Of a DNA stretch of 12,140 nucleotides, positions 1 through 6,042 are shown piece after piece; positions within the stretch are counted from its first letter, which is position 1, and every line of letters starts with the position of its first letter. Below the pieces are notes generated by a model, which saw only the letters and a list, made by a program, of their open reading frames with translations, was not told the DNA's origin and ran no database searches. This stretch comes from Syntrophobacteria bacterium (GTDB lineage Bacteria > Desulfobacterota > DSWW01). The translations under genes were made by a program, and so were the position numbers. The stretch lies in assembly GCA_030145435.1 (NCBI GenBank), contig JAQYVQ010000160.1, positions 1 to 12,140 on the forward strand, read 5' to 3'.

Positions 1-2
1 AC

Positions 3-119
3 ATTTTGGATTGCAGTCCGGACGACGTGCACTTGCTCGTTCACAGAGGCGACCTCAAGGGTACCAAGGTGGGGAGGTTCTGGAGATATCGTCTTGAAGA
101 CGTCATGGAGTACAAGTGA
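3..119 (+). CDS. Excisionase/MerR-like helix-turn-helix protein, C-terminal part
   Basis: This is the C-terminal 38 codons of a reading frame that enters from the left edge and stops at TGA 117-119. The residues run from a CSPDDVHLLVHRGDLKG stretch to a VGRFWRYRLEDVMEYK end. This matches the excisionase-type helix-turn-helix (HTH_17): a short serine-proline turn, a recognition helix, then a G-x-L wing and the K-V-G-R-x-W-R-aromatic signature, with a terminal helix ending the protein. Proteins of this family bind DNA as small regulators or recombination directionality factors. Only the end is visible, so full length, other domains and role cannot be given. It is convergent with the next gene, 26 bases away. 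Confidence is good for the domain and low for the function. Confidence 0.7.
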   Translation: MLDCSPDDVHLLVHRGDLKGTKVGRFWRYRLEDVMEYK

Positions 120-145
120 AAGATGGAGGAAGTTGCTTGACAGCG

Positions 146-520
146 TTAGTCAGTGGCCCTGGTCGAGGACGTTTGCCGGACAGACCGCACAGTGCCGATG
201 ATCATCAGTCCGAAGAAGGGGAGGATGAGCCCGAAAAGCGGGACAAAAAGAACGCACTCCAGGAAACCGAGGTCATACCATTTTCCCTCTGAACACCGCT
301 CTACCGCAGCCTGCTGATATCTTGCCTTCTCCGCGGAATATTCTCGTTCTCTGTCGACAAACCGCAATGCTTCGGTGAATCTCTTCTGGCAGTCATCGAG
401 GGAAGCACCTCCTGCACGACTCACTCCGGGTTCCGGCCCTACCAGGGCCGCGACAGGACAACTGCACATAAGCTCACAGATGAGAACGAAGGAAAAGGCC
501 CCAAGGAGAAGTCTTCGCAT
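146..520 (-). CDS. Small exported, membrane-anchored hypothetical protein
   Basis: I do not recognise this 124-residue protein. It begins with two arginines and a hydrophobic stretch (about residues 4-25), which looks like a signal peptide. The sequence M-C-S-C at 18-21 could be a weak lipobox, so it may be a lipoprotein. A hydrophilic, charged middle (about 40-80, E/R/K/Q rich, probably helical) follows. A hydrophobic segment (about 84-110, rich in F, L, I, G and P) is a likely transmembrane helix, and the tail is short, basic and polar. I chose ATG at 520 because AAGAGG lies nine bases upstream; an in-frame TTG at 556 would add 12 residues but has no better site. The protein probably sits in the inner membrane with its middle part outside the cytoplasm. 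It is transcribed away from the catabolic block, and no link to it is evident. Confidence 0.55.
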   Translation of the reverse strand: MRRLLLGAFSFVLICELMCSCPVAALVGPEPGVSRAGGASLDDCQKRFTEALRFVDREREYSAEKARYQQAAVERCSEGKWYDLGFLECVLFVPLFGLILPFFGLMIIGTVRSVRQTSSTRATD

Positions 521-556
521 GGTTTCCAGCCTCTTGAGTCGTGAAGGAGAATTCAA

Positions 557-684
557 CTAGAATAATATAATAATTTTTGAAAGTCGAGGGGTTTCTTGTA
601 CGTTTTATGTCAGCTAGAACACGGAGAATTGCTTTACAGGCCCGGCGATAGCCGCTAGAAATACTCCGGAAGGAGGGGACAAAC
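557..684. promoter_or_regulatory. Divergent intergenic spacer with AT-rich tract
   Basis: This spacer lies between the minus-strand membrane protein and the plus-strand acyl-CoA synthetase. Its left part (about 560-579) is an A/T-only or nearly A/T-only tract, strikingly different from the GC-rich surroundings and typical of a promoter region. On the plus strand only weak boxes are visible, for example TAGAAC at 615-620 as a possible -10, with no convincing -35 at the right distance. On the minus strand the AT tract could supply a -10. GCTAGAA is repeated at 613-619 and 654-660. The strong ribosome binding site AAGGAGGGG (670-678) serves the GTG start at 685. That this spacer holds promoters for both genes is inferred from gene orientation. 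Confidence 0.4.
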
Positions 685-2211
685 GTGTACTGCGGCAACA
701 TGGGGCGATGGGTATCCTGGTGGGGTCGGGTGGATCCACGGAAGGATGCCGTGGTCTTCGAGGACAGACGGCTCAGCTATGGAGAACTGAACGAGAGGGT
801 GAACAGGGTTGCCAATGCCTTGCGAGAGCACTTCGGAGTGGAAAGAGGCGATCGCATTGGCTGCCTGCTCACGAACTGTACCGAATACTACGAGATCGCG
901 TTTGCCTGTGCGAAGATCGGTGCCCGGTTCGTCCCCTTCAACGTTCGCCTCGCCGGAAGAGAAATCGCGTACATAGGGGAAGACAGCTCGCCGAAAGTGG
1001 TCCTCACTGAAACACTCTTTTTGCCGGCGTTGGAGTCCCTTCAAGCGGAATTGCGCGACCTTCGCGTGATCAACCTCGATGCGGGGGAGTATCAAGGGCT
1101 TCTCGACGCAGGGAACCCTGGGGAACCGGCAAGCCAGGCCGGCTGGGAGGATGACTTTGCGATCCTGTACACCTCAGGCACAACAGGGTTTCCCAAGGGG
1201 GCTGTCCTGACGCAAAAGAGCATCCTGGCCGTGACACACAACATCATGACAGGCTTTGGCCACAGCCACCGGGACAGGTTTATGATTCAGTTGCCGCTCT
1301 GTTTTACCGGCGCCTTGATCCCCATGTCCATGCCGGTCTTCCACGCTGGGGGCACAATTTTCCTGGAGAAGGAGTTCGTGCCTGCCCGTAGCCTGGAATT
1401 GATCGAAAAGGAGAAGATCACTGTGAGCTGCGGGGTGCCGACCTTGTGGACGCTGGTCGCGGATGAAGCCGGCTTCACGGATGCGGACTTCAGTTCCATG
1501 AGATTGGTTCTCGGCGGTGGGGCGCCTGTCCCCATGAGTCTCCTGAGGATCTACCAGGAGAAAGGCGTGCCCTTTACTACGGGCTACGGTCTGACCGAAG
1601 GGGGCGGTTTCAACATGTACCTGCCTACGGATCAAGTGGCCAGGAAGAGCGGGGGATACCTCCCCCTGCTGTGGAATGATGTTCTGGCGGTCAATGGGGA
1701 AGGCCGGACCGTCTCGCCGGGGGAAATCGGAGAGATCATCATCAGGGGGCCGGTGATCATGCGAGCGTACTGGAACAACCCGGAGGCAAGCGCGGAGAGC
1801 GTCAGGGACGAATGGCTCTACACGGGGGATCTGGCCAGGGTCGACGAAGAGGGCTATTTCTACATTGTGGACCGGGCCAAGGACATGATCGTGAGCGGAG
1901 GTTTGAATATATATCCAGCGGAGGTGGAGAACGTGATTTCTTCCTTCCCAATGGTGTCTCAGGCGGCAGTCATCGGTTTGCCCCACAAGGTGTGGGGCGA
2001 AATGGTCGTGGCGGTTGTTCTGCCGAAACCGGGCGAGACGATCGAAGAGGAGGAACTGAAAGCGTTCTGCAGAAAGAACCTGGCCGACTACAAGTGCCCG
2101 AAGGCGGTAATTCTCGCGGAAGACCTGCCGATGAACGCAGCAGGAAAGGTCCTGAAGAGGTCTCTCAGAGAAAAATATGCGGGCCAATCAGAACACTTCC
2201 GGACAGAGTAG
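685..2211 (+). CDS. Acyl-CoA synthetase (AMP-forming, FadD-like class I ligase)
   Basis: This 508-residue cytoplasmic enzyme activates a carboxylic acid with ATP to an acyl-AMP and then to an acyl-CoA thioester. The ANL-superfamily motifs are all present. These are the phosphate-binding loop YTSGTTGFPKG (162-172), the YGLTE motif (301-305), YTGDL with its ribose-binding aspartate (379-383), the hinge region DRAKDMIVSGGLNIYPAEVE (396-415), and the catalytic lysine K488 in NAAGKVLK. Length is normal for a medium/long-chain or aromatic acid:CoA ligase. The GTG start has AAGGAGGGG seven to eight bases upstream. A Met at codon 6 is the only near alternative and lacks such a site. A TetR regulator follows 116 bases later, and then cleavage-type thiolase-fold genes, so the enzyme probably feeds the pathway encoded downstream. 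The acyl substrate cannot be read from the sequence; fatty, alicyclic, aromatic or steroid side-chain acids are all possible. Confidence 0.93.
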   Translation: MYCGNMGRWVSWWGRVDPRKDAVVFEDRRLSYGELNERVNRVANALREHFGVERGDRIGCLLTNCTEYYEIAFACAKIGARFVPFNVRLAGREIAYIGEDSSPKVVLTETLFLPALESLQAELRDLRVINLDAGEYQGLLDAGNPGEPASQAGWEDDFAILYTSGTTGFPKGAVLTQKSILAVTHNIMTGFGHSHRDRFMIQLPLCFTGALIPMSMPVFHAGGTIFLEKEFVPARSLELIEKEKITVSCGVPTLWTLVADEAGFTDADFSSMRLVLGGGAPVPMSLLRIYQEKGVPFTTGYGLTEGGGFNMYLPTDQVARKSGGYLPLLWNDVLAVNGEGRTVSPGEIGEIIIRGPVIMRAYWNNPEASAESVRDEWLYTGDLARVDEEGYFYIVDRAKDMIVSGGLNIYPAEVENVISSFPMVSQAAVIGLPHKVWGEMVVAVVLPKPGETIEEEELKAFCRKNLADYKCPKAVILAEDLPMNAAGKVLKRSLREKYAGQSEHFRTE

Positions 2212-2234
2212 GCAAGGATTTCTTCGTTCTCGTA

Positions 2235-2263
2235 TTGACTCTGGCCCTCTCTTTCTGTAAAAG
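2235..2263 (+). promoter_or_regulatory. Candidate sigma70-type promoter for the TetR gene
   Basis: TTGACT at 2235-2240 matches five of six -35 consensus bases. After a 17-base spacer, TAAAAG at 2258-2263 matches four of six -10 bases. The expected transcription start, around 2270, lies just before the palindromes at 2275-2298 and upstream of the TetR start at 2328. The spacing and the adjacent operator-like repeats support a real, self-regulated promoter. It has not been tested and the -10 box is not strong. Confidence 0.45.
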
Positions 2264-2274
2264 TTGTGAATACG

Positions 2275-2298
2275 GTTCGACCGTTGAACTTGATTCAA
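2275..2298. promoter_or_regulatory. Candidate TetR operator: two overlapping palindromes
   Basis: GTTCGACCGTTGAAC at 2275-2289 is a 15-base palindrome with six of seven base pairs matching around a central base. It overlaps TTGAA-5 bases-TTCAA at 2284-2298, whose five-base arms pair perfectly. Both lie just after the candidate promoter and 30-50 bases before the TetR start codon, where an autorepressing TetR protein usually binds. The TTGAA/TTCAA arms recall operators of fatty-acid-type TetR repressors such as Bacillus FadR. The match was made by eye, and the binding is inferred. Confidence 0.4.
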
Positions 2299-2327
2299 AA
2301 AGCACGCCTTCCCACCAAGAAGAGCCC

Positions 2328-3029
2328 ATGACCAGGCAGGAAGCCCCCCAGGTGGTCTCCGTGACCGCGCAGAGGCGAAAACGGGAAAAAGAGCAGCGAT
2401 ATCAGACGATTCTGATGACTGCGGAATGCCTCTTCTGCGAGAACGGCTACTCCAACACGAAGATCCAGGACATCGCCAAGGCGGCAGAGGTGGCCGTAGG
2501 AACCGTCTATTTCTACTTCCGTAACAAAGAGGACCTGCTGCTTCAGCTGCTCGATGCAACCGCCTTCAATGTCCGGAATACCCTCGGGCAGGCCTTCCGA
2601 AGCGGCAAGACGCCCGTGGAGAGATTCGAAAACGCCGGTCGGGCCCTGTTTCAGAATTTCTGGGGCCTCCATCCCTCTCAACTGATCATTCTTCTCAGGG
2701 AATCGATCGGGGTCAGCCCGGAGGTGGAGGCCAGCAGGCGGGGCATCTTCGAGCGCCTGAATGAAGATGTTGCTCGAGCCATCGAGGAGGTGCTCGAGGA
2801 GTACGGGATCTCCGATCGCTTCGCTGCCGAGGTTGTCTCGGTTGCGATCGGGGGCATGCTGGAACGAGTCGCGTACCAGTACGTGATCTCGCAGGATCGC
2901 TCCGAGGAGACCGAAACGATCACCCGGGAGATCCTCGTCTTTATCCGGGGAGGGCTCTTGTCCGTGCTCCGGGATCTCAGCCCGACCCAAATGAGTGCGC
3001 CCGGGAAAGAGAAGACACTGGAATCGTGA
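2328..3029 (+). CDS. TetR/AcrR-family transcriptional regulator
   Basis: This 233-residue regulator has a clear TetR DNA-binding domain at about residues 22-72. Helix 1 includes the ILMTAECLFCENGYSNT stretch, the turn is IQDIAKAAEVAVGTVYFYF, and the family-typical NKEDLLLQLL follows. The rest is an all-helical ligand-binding and dimerisation domain without a recognisable signature. The FadR/PsrA type often senses long acyl-CoA molecules, and its place between an acyl-CoA synthetase and thiolase-fold genes suggests that a pathway acyl-CoA is the inducer (inference). The open frame runs far upstream, into the synthetase gene, but ATG 2328 is the first start that yields a normal TetR N-terminus and follows the promoter-like region. 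Its ribosome site (AAGAAGAG) is weak. The N-terminal tail before the HTH is polar and basic. The PHP gene starts 33 bases later and is probably co-transcribed. Confidence 0.9.
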   Translation: MTRQEAPQVVSVTAQRRKREKEQRYQTILMTAECLFCENGYSNTKIQDIAKAAEVAVGTVYFYFRNKEDLLLQLLDATAFNVRNTLGQAFRSGKTPVERFENAGRALFQNFWGLHPSQLIILLRESIGVSPEVEASRRGIFERLNEDVARAIEEVLEEYGISDRFAAEVVSVAIGGMLERVAYQYVISQDRSEETETITREILVFIRGGLLSVLRDLSPTQMSAPGKEKTLES

Positions 3030-3062
3030 TCCTTACCGGATTTGAAAAGGTAGAAGAGACGA

Positions 3063-3611
3063 ATGCTTCTGAAGGGAGCCTTGCACGTACACACGACCTG
3101 TTCGGACGGCGAACTGACGCCTCAGGAGGTTGCGAATGCGTACGAGGAAAGGGGATTCGACTTCATCGCCTTCACAGATCACGACTATCTTGTGAAGCCG
3201 AACTATCGTGACGTCTGCTCTCAGGTGAAGAGCGGGATGATCCTTTTTCACGGGATCGAACTTACGGTGTTCGTGAAAGGATACGTTCACGTCAACAAGA
3301 TCGAAGGGAACAAGGAAGTCCTCCACGTCTTCAATCATATAGGTGAGTACGACCTGACCCTGGCGCAAATCAAGCATCGAACGAGGAAGATTGCCGAGAA
3401 ATATCCTTTGGATGCAGTCGAGATCACGGCCAAAGGGTTTCGGGAGAAACAGATCGAGTCACTGGACCTGCCCTATCCGAAGATCGCATCTGACGACATG
3501 CACACCCGCGTGGGGATCGGCAGGGCCTGGATCGAGCTGGATGTACCGAGGGACAAGGACGCGATTATCCGGGCGATCAAGAAAGGAAGGTTCTGGAATT
3601 GTTTTCTCTAG
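3063..3611 (+). CDS. Small PHP-domain metal-dependent hydrolase
   Basis: This 182-residue protein belongs to the PHP (polymerase and histidinol phosphatase) superfamily of metal-dependent phosphoesterases. The metal-ligand motifs occur in the expected order: HVHTTCSDG (H8, H10, D15), FTDHD (D39, H40), GIE (E66), FNH (H92) and SDDMH (D145, H147). The fold therefore appears complete although short; many single-domain PHP proteins are over 200 residues. The ATG has only a purine-rich AGAAGAG upstream. The gene sits between the TetR regulator and the thiolase-fold genes, with 33 and 63 bases either side, so co-transcription is likely. The substrate is unknown. PHP proteins hydrolyse phosphate esters, nucleotides or polyphosphates, and none of these is an obvious step in acyl-CoA cleavage; a role with a CoA or nucleotide by-product is speculation. 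Confidence is high for the family and low for the function. Confidence 0.85.
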   Translation: MLLKGALHVHTTCSDGELTPQEVANAYEERGFDFIAFTDHDYLVKPNYRDVCSQVKSGMILFHGIELTVFVKGYVHVNKIEGNKEVLHVFNHIGEYDLTLAQIKHRTRKIAEKYPLDAVEITAKGFREKQIESLDLPYPKIASDDMHTRVGIGRAWIELDVPRDKDAIIRAIKKGRFWNCFL

Positions 3612-3674
3612 GAAGGGAAAGGTCATTCGGGAAAGGAGTATCCATTAGCGTTCAAAAAGGGAGGTGAAGGTCTC

Positions 3675-4820
3675 ATGGGAAACCGAGTAGCGATTTGCGC
3701 CATGGCGCAAGTCAAAAACGAACCCAACGTCTGGTATCAACGCTTTCAGGGAATGTTGCTGGACTGCCTCGAGCCGATCCTGCAGCAAACAGGCGTTACC
3801 TACGACACGGACAAGGGGATCCGGAACATCGTGACATGCTCGGACGATGTGTTCGATGCTAGAACCATCTCCGACAACGGCATGACGGATGTGGTGGGCG
3901 CCCACTTTCGAGGAGAGGAGAAGACCGCGCAGGACGGCCTGAACGGCCTCGGATACGCCATGGCGTGCATTCTCTCCGGCCATGACGACGTGGTCCTCTT
4001 CATGGGCCACTGCAAGGAGTCCCAGACCGAAAGCCGGAACATGTCCACCAACCTGGCATATGATCCTTTCTTCTGCAGGCCCGTAGGCATGGACTTCTTG
4101 AACGTGAACGCCTTCCAGGCGCGTGCGTACATGGAGAAAGCGGGCGTGACGGACGAACACCTGGCAGAGGTGGTGGTTCGATCTCGCGAAAATGCGGCCA
4201 TGAACCCGTTCGCACGGGAAAGCGGAAAAGTGACCAAAGAGGACGTCCTGAATTCGCCGTTTCTCGCGGATCCCATCCGGGAGCTTCACGCCTACCCGGT
4301 TACCGATTGGGCCGTGGGGATGCTTCTCTGCTGCGAGGAACGTGTGAAGGAATTCACGGACAACCCTGTCTGGATTACCGGTTTCGGAAATTGCATGGAC
4401 CGGTATTTCGTAGGCGACCGGGATCTCACGTCGAATTTCAGCCTGAAGAAGGCGTGCGAAAAGGCTTACGGGATGGCAGGCATCAAGGATCCGAAGAGCG
4501 ACGTGGATGTGATTGAGCTGAGTGATGCCTATGCGCATCAGCTTCCCATGCTCGCGGAAGGCATCGGGTTGGCCGGCGAAGGACAGGGCGGCAAGTGGAT
4601 CGAATCCGGGGGTCCGGCCAAGGCCAATGTAAACCTTTCAGGCGGGATGCTCAACGGAAATCCGATCATGCTCGGAGGCGTTGCCCGGGCCGTTGAGGGA
4701 TACATTCAGCTTCGGGGAGAGGCCGGCGACAGGCAGGTGGATGGAGCCAAGCGAGCCCTGGCTCACGGAACCACGGGTGGCGCATGTCAGCATCAGACCG
4801 TACTCATTCTAGAGAAATAA
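3675..4820 (+). CDS. Thiolase-fold protein (SCP2-thiolase/Ltp type) lacking catalytic Cys
   Basis: This 381-residue protein has the length and C-terminal signatures of the SCP2/archaeal-type thiolase family. ELSDAYAHQLP (281-291) corresponds to the E-x-x-D-x-F motif. NVNLSGG (318-324), then NGNP (327-330) and QLRGEAGDRQVDGAKRAL (345-362), match the vNpsGG...GHP...QLRGeag series, and AHGTTGG (363-369) is the last loop. Aligned by eye to the CxSG nucleophile loop, A85 in TAQDG (84-88) replaces the cysteine. N329 replaces the histidine of GHP. Classical Claisen thiolysis is thus unlikely. It may be a retro-aldolase like the Ltp2 proteins, or the non-catalytic partner of the next gene product. 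The ATG has GGAGGTGA about seven bases upstream. Only 10 bases separate its stop from the next start, so the two are probably co-translated subunits. The DUF35 proteins downstream are the expected partners of this family. Confidence 0.85.
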   Translation: MGNRVAICAMAQVKNEPNVWYQRFQGMLLDCLEPILQQTGVTYDTDKGIRNIVTCSDDVFDARTISDNGMTDVVGAHFRGEEKTAQDGLNGLGYAMACILSGHDDVVLFMGHCKESQTESRNMSTNLAYDPFFCRPVGMDFLNVNAFQARAYMEKAGVTDEHLAEVVVRSRENAAMNPFARESGKVTKEDVLNSPFLADPIRELHAYPVTDWAVGMLLCCEERVKEFTDNPVWITGFGNCMDRYFVGDRDLTSNFSLKKACEKAYGMAGIKDPKSDVDVIELSDAYAHQLPMLAEGIGLAGEGQGGKWIESGGPAKANVNLSGGMLNGNPIMLGGVARAVEGYIQLRGEAGDRQVDGAKRALAHGTTGGACQHQTVLILEK

Positions 4821-4830
4821 GGTGGGAGCC

Positions 4831-6030
4831 ATGGCGCATAGAAAGAAGAACAGAAACGTTGGCGTGATCGGTGTGGGGCAGACGAAACACTCCAGCCACA
4901 GGGAGGACGTCAATCAGGCGGAAATGATTCATGAGGCGGTGCGGGAGGCACTGGACGATGCGGGCCTCAAGATGGACGACATCGATTGCCTCGTGCATGG
5001 GAACATGGAACTCTTCGAAATGATCCATCAACCCGACCTCTGGCACGCACTGGGGACGGGCGCTTACGGAAAGAACACCTTTCGCCTCACAACGGGCGGA
5101 ACGACCGGCGCGACCCTCTTCTGTGCCGGGGATAACCTTGTTGCCTCCGGCATGTACGACGTGACGATGGTGATCGGCTTCGAGAAACTCCAGGAAGGCC
5201 ACACCACCGGCGGCATCACGAACATGGCCGACCCGCTCTGGACGAGGAGCATCCAGACAGGCGCCCTTACGGGGACATGCGCGTATGACCTGATCCAGGA
5301 ATTCGGGGAAGAGAGGGCCAACCAGGTCGCCATGATGTACAGGATCATCATGGATCAACACGCGGGCTTGAATCCAAAGGCACACAGGGCGTTTGGCCTC
5401 GAGTGGGATCAGATGGATCATCTGATAAAGACCTCTGCAAGACTGGTCGGGGAACTGAAGATCATCGACATGTGCTCCCAGTCGGACGGAGCCTGTGCGG
5501 TCATCATGGCCACCGAGGAGAAAGCCAAGGAACTGTCCGACAACCCCGTGTGGATCAGGGATCACATCACGGTGCACCGGGAAGAATCATTCACCATGCT
5601 GGGCTATGATCAGGCCACGGTACCCCCCTTGACTCACAAGGTTGCCGCAGAAGCGCTCTTCAAGAGAAACGGCATTTCGAAGCCGGCAGACTATTTTGAT
5701 GTCTTCGAGATGTACGACCCCTCTTCGTGGTGGGGGGTGGACTGGTTGCGAGCTTTCTTTCTTCTTGAGGGCGACGAACACTTGAAGCTGGTGGAGGAAA
5801 AGGAGATCGCCATCGGCGGCAAGATCCCGGTCAACCCTTCGGGAGGCGTGATCGCGTCGAACCCGATCGGCGCCACGGCATTGGTTCGTCCGGCAGAAGC
5901 GTGTCTACAGGTAAGGGGGGATGCGGGTCCGCATCAGATTCCGACGCCCGTGAACCATGCCCTCGCCTCCGGTTTTGGGGGGACCATGTGGACGGTTCTG
6001 ATAATGCTCGAGAAGGAACTCGGTTGGTAG
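4831..6030 (+). CDS. Second thiolase-fold protein (Ltp2-like) lacking catalytic Cys
   Basis: This 399-residue thiolase-superfamily protein starts with the usual first strand (NVGVIGVGQTKHS). It keeps the C-terminal series NPSGGVIASNPIGATA (335-350), LQVRGDAG (359-366) and GFGG (381-384). EMYDPSSWWGVDWL (293-306) corresponds to the E-x-x-D-x-F motif. In the nucleophile loop, GTTG (90-93) stands where CxSG is expected, so G90 replaces cysteine; SNP (343-345) stands in place of GHP. The SNPIGA form is what I recall from the lipid-transfer/Ltp-type branch, which includes the Ltp2 retro-aldolase of steroid side-chain breakdown. ATG 4831 is preferred, with AAGGTGG five bases upstream; a GTG at 4822 would add three residues and overlaps that site. 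It differs greatly from the preceding thiolase-fold protein, which suggests a heteromeric enzyme rather than a recent duplication. The fusion gene with DUF35 begins 12 bases later. Confidence 0.87.
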   Translation: MAHRKKNRNVGVIGVGQTKHSSHREDVNQAEMIHEAVREALDDAGLKMDDIDCLVHGNMELFEMIHQPDLWHALGTGAYGKNTFRLTTGGTTGATLFCAGDNLVASGMYDVTMVIGFEKLQEGHTTGGITNMADPLWTRSIQTGALTGTCAYDLIQEFGEERANQVAMMYRIIMDQHAGLNPKAHRAFGLEWDQMDHLIKTSARLVGELKIIDMCSQSDGACAVIMATEEKAKELSDNPVWIRDHITVHREESFTMLGYDQATVPPLTHKVAAEALFKRNGISKPADYFDVFEMYDPSSWWGVDWLRAFFLLEGDEHLKLVEEKEIAIGGKIPVNPSGGVIASNPIGATALVRPAEACLQVRGDAGPHQIPTPVNHALASGFGGTMWTVLIMLEKELGW

Positions 6031-6042
6031 GAGGAGTGAAAA

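Noticed and set aside
1174..2187. Long minus-strand open frame opposite the acyl-CoA synthetase.
   Set aside because: It mirrors the codon structure of a clearly conserved plus-strand gene, has an R/H/Q-rich composition and shows no recognisable domain. Similar long antisense frames opposite the thiolase-fold, fusion and molybdopterin genes were rejected for the same reason.
1812..2327. Upstream extension of the TetR frame by 172 codons.
   Set aside because: It overlaps the acyl-CoA synthetase in another frame, and a normal TetR N-terminus begins at 2328.
3632..3645. A second AAAGGAG Shine-Dalgarno-like sequence upstream of the first thiolase-fold gene.
   Set aside because: No start codon with an open frame follows it; only ATT then TAG is seen. 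The GGAGGTGA nearer the ATG is the real site.
574..3659. Shared word TTCAAAAA near three gene starts (2294, 3651, and inverted at 574), as a possible common operator.
   Set aside because: The same word, with its next base, also occurs inside the molybdopterin gene near 10212-10220, and no surrounding symmetry is shared, so chance is likely.
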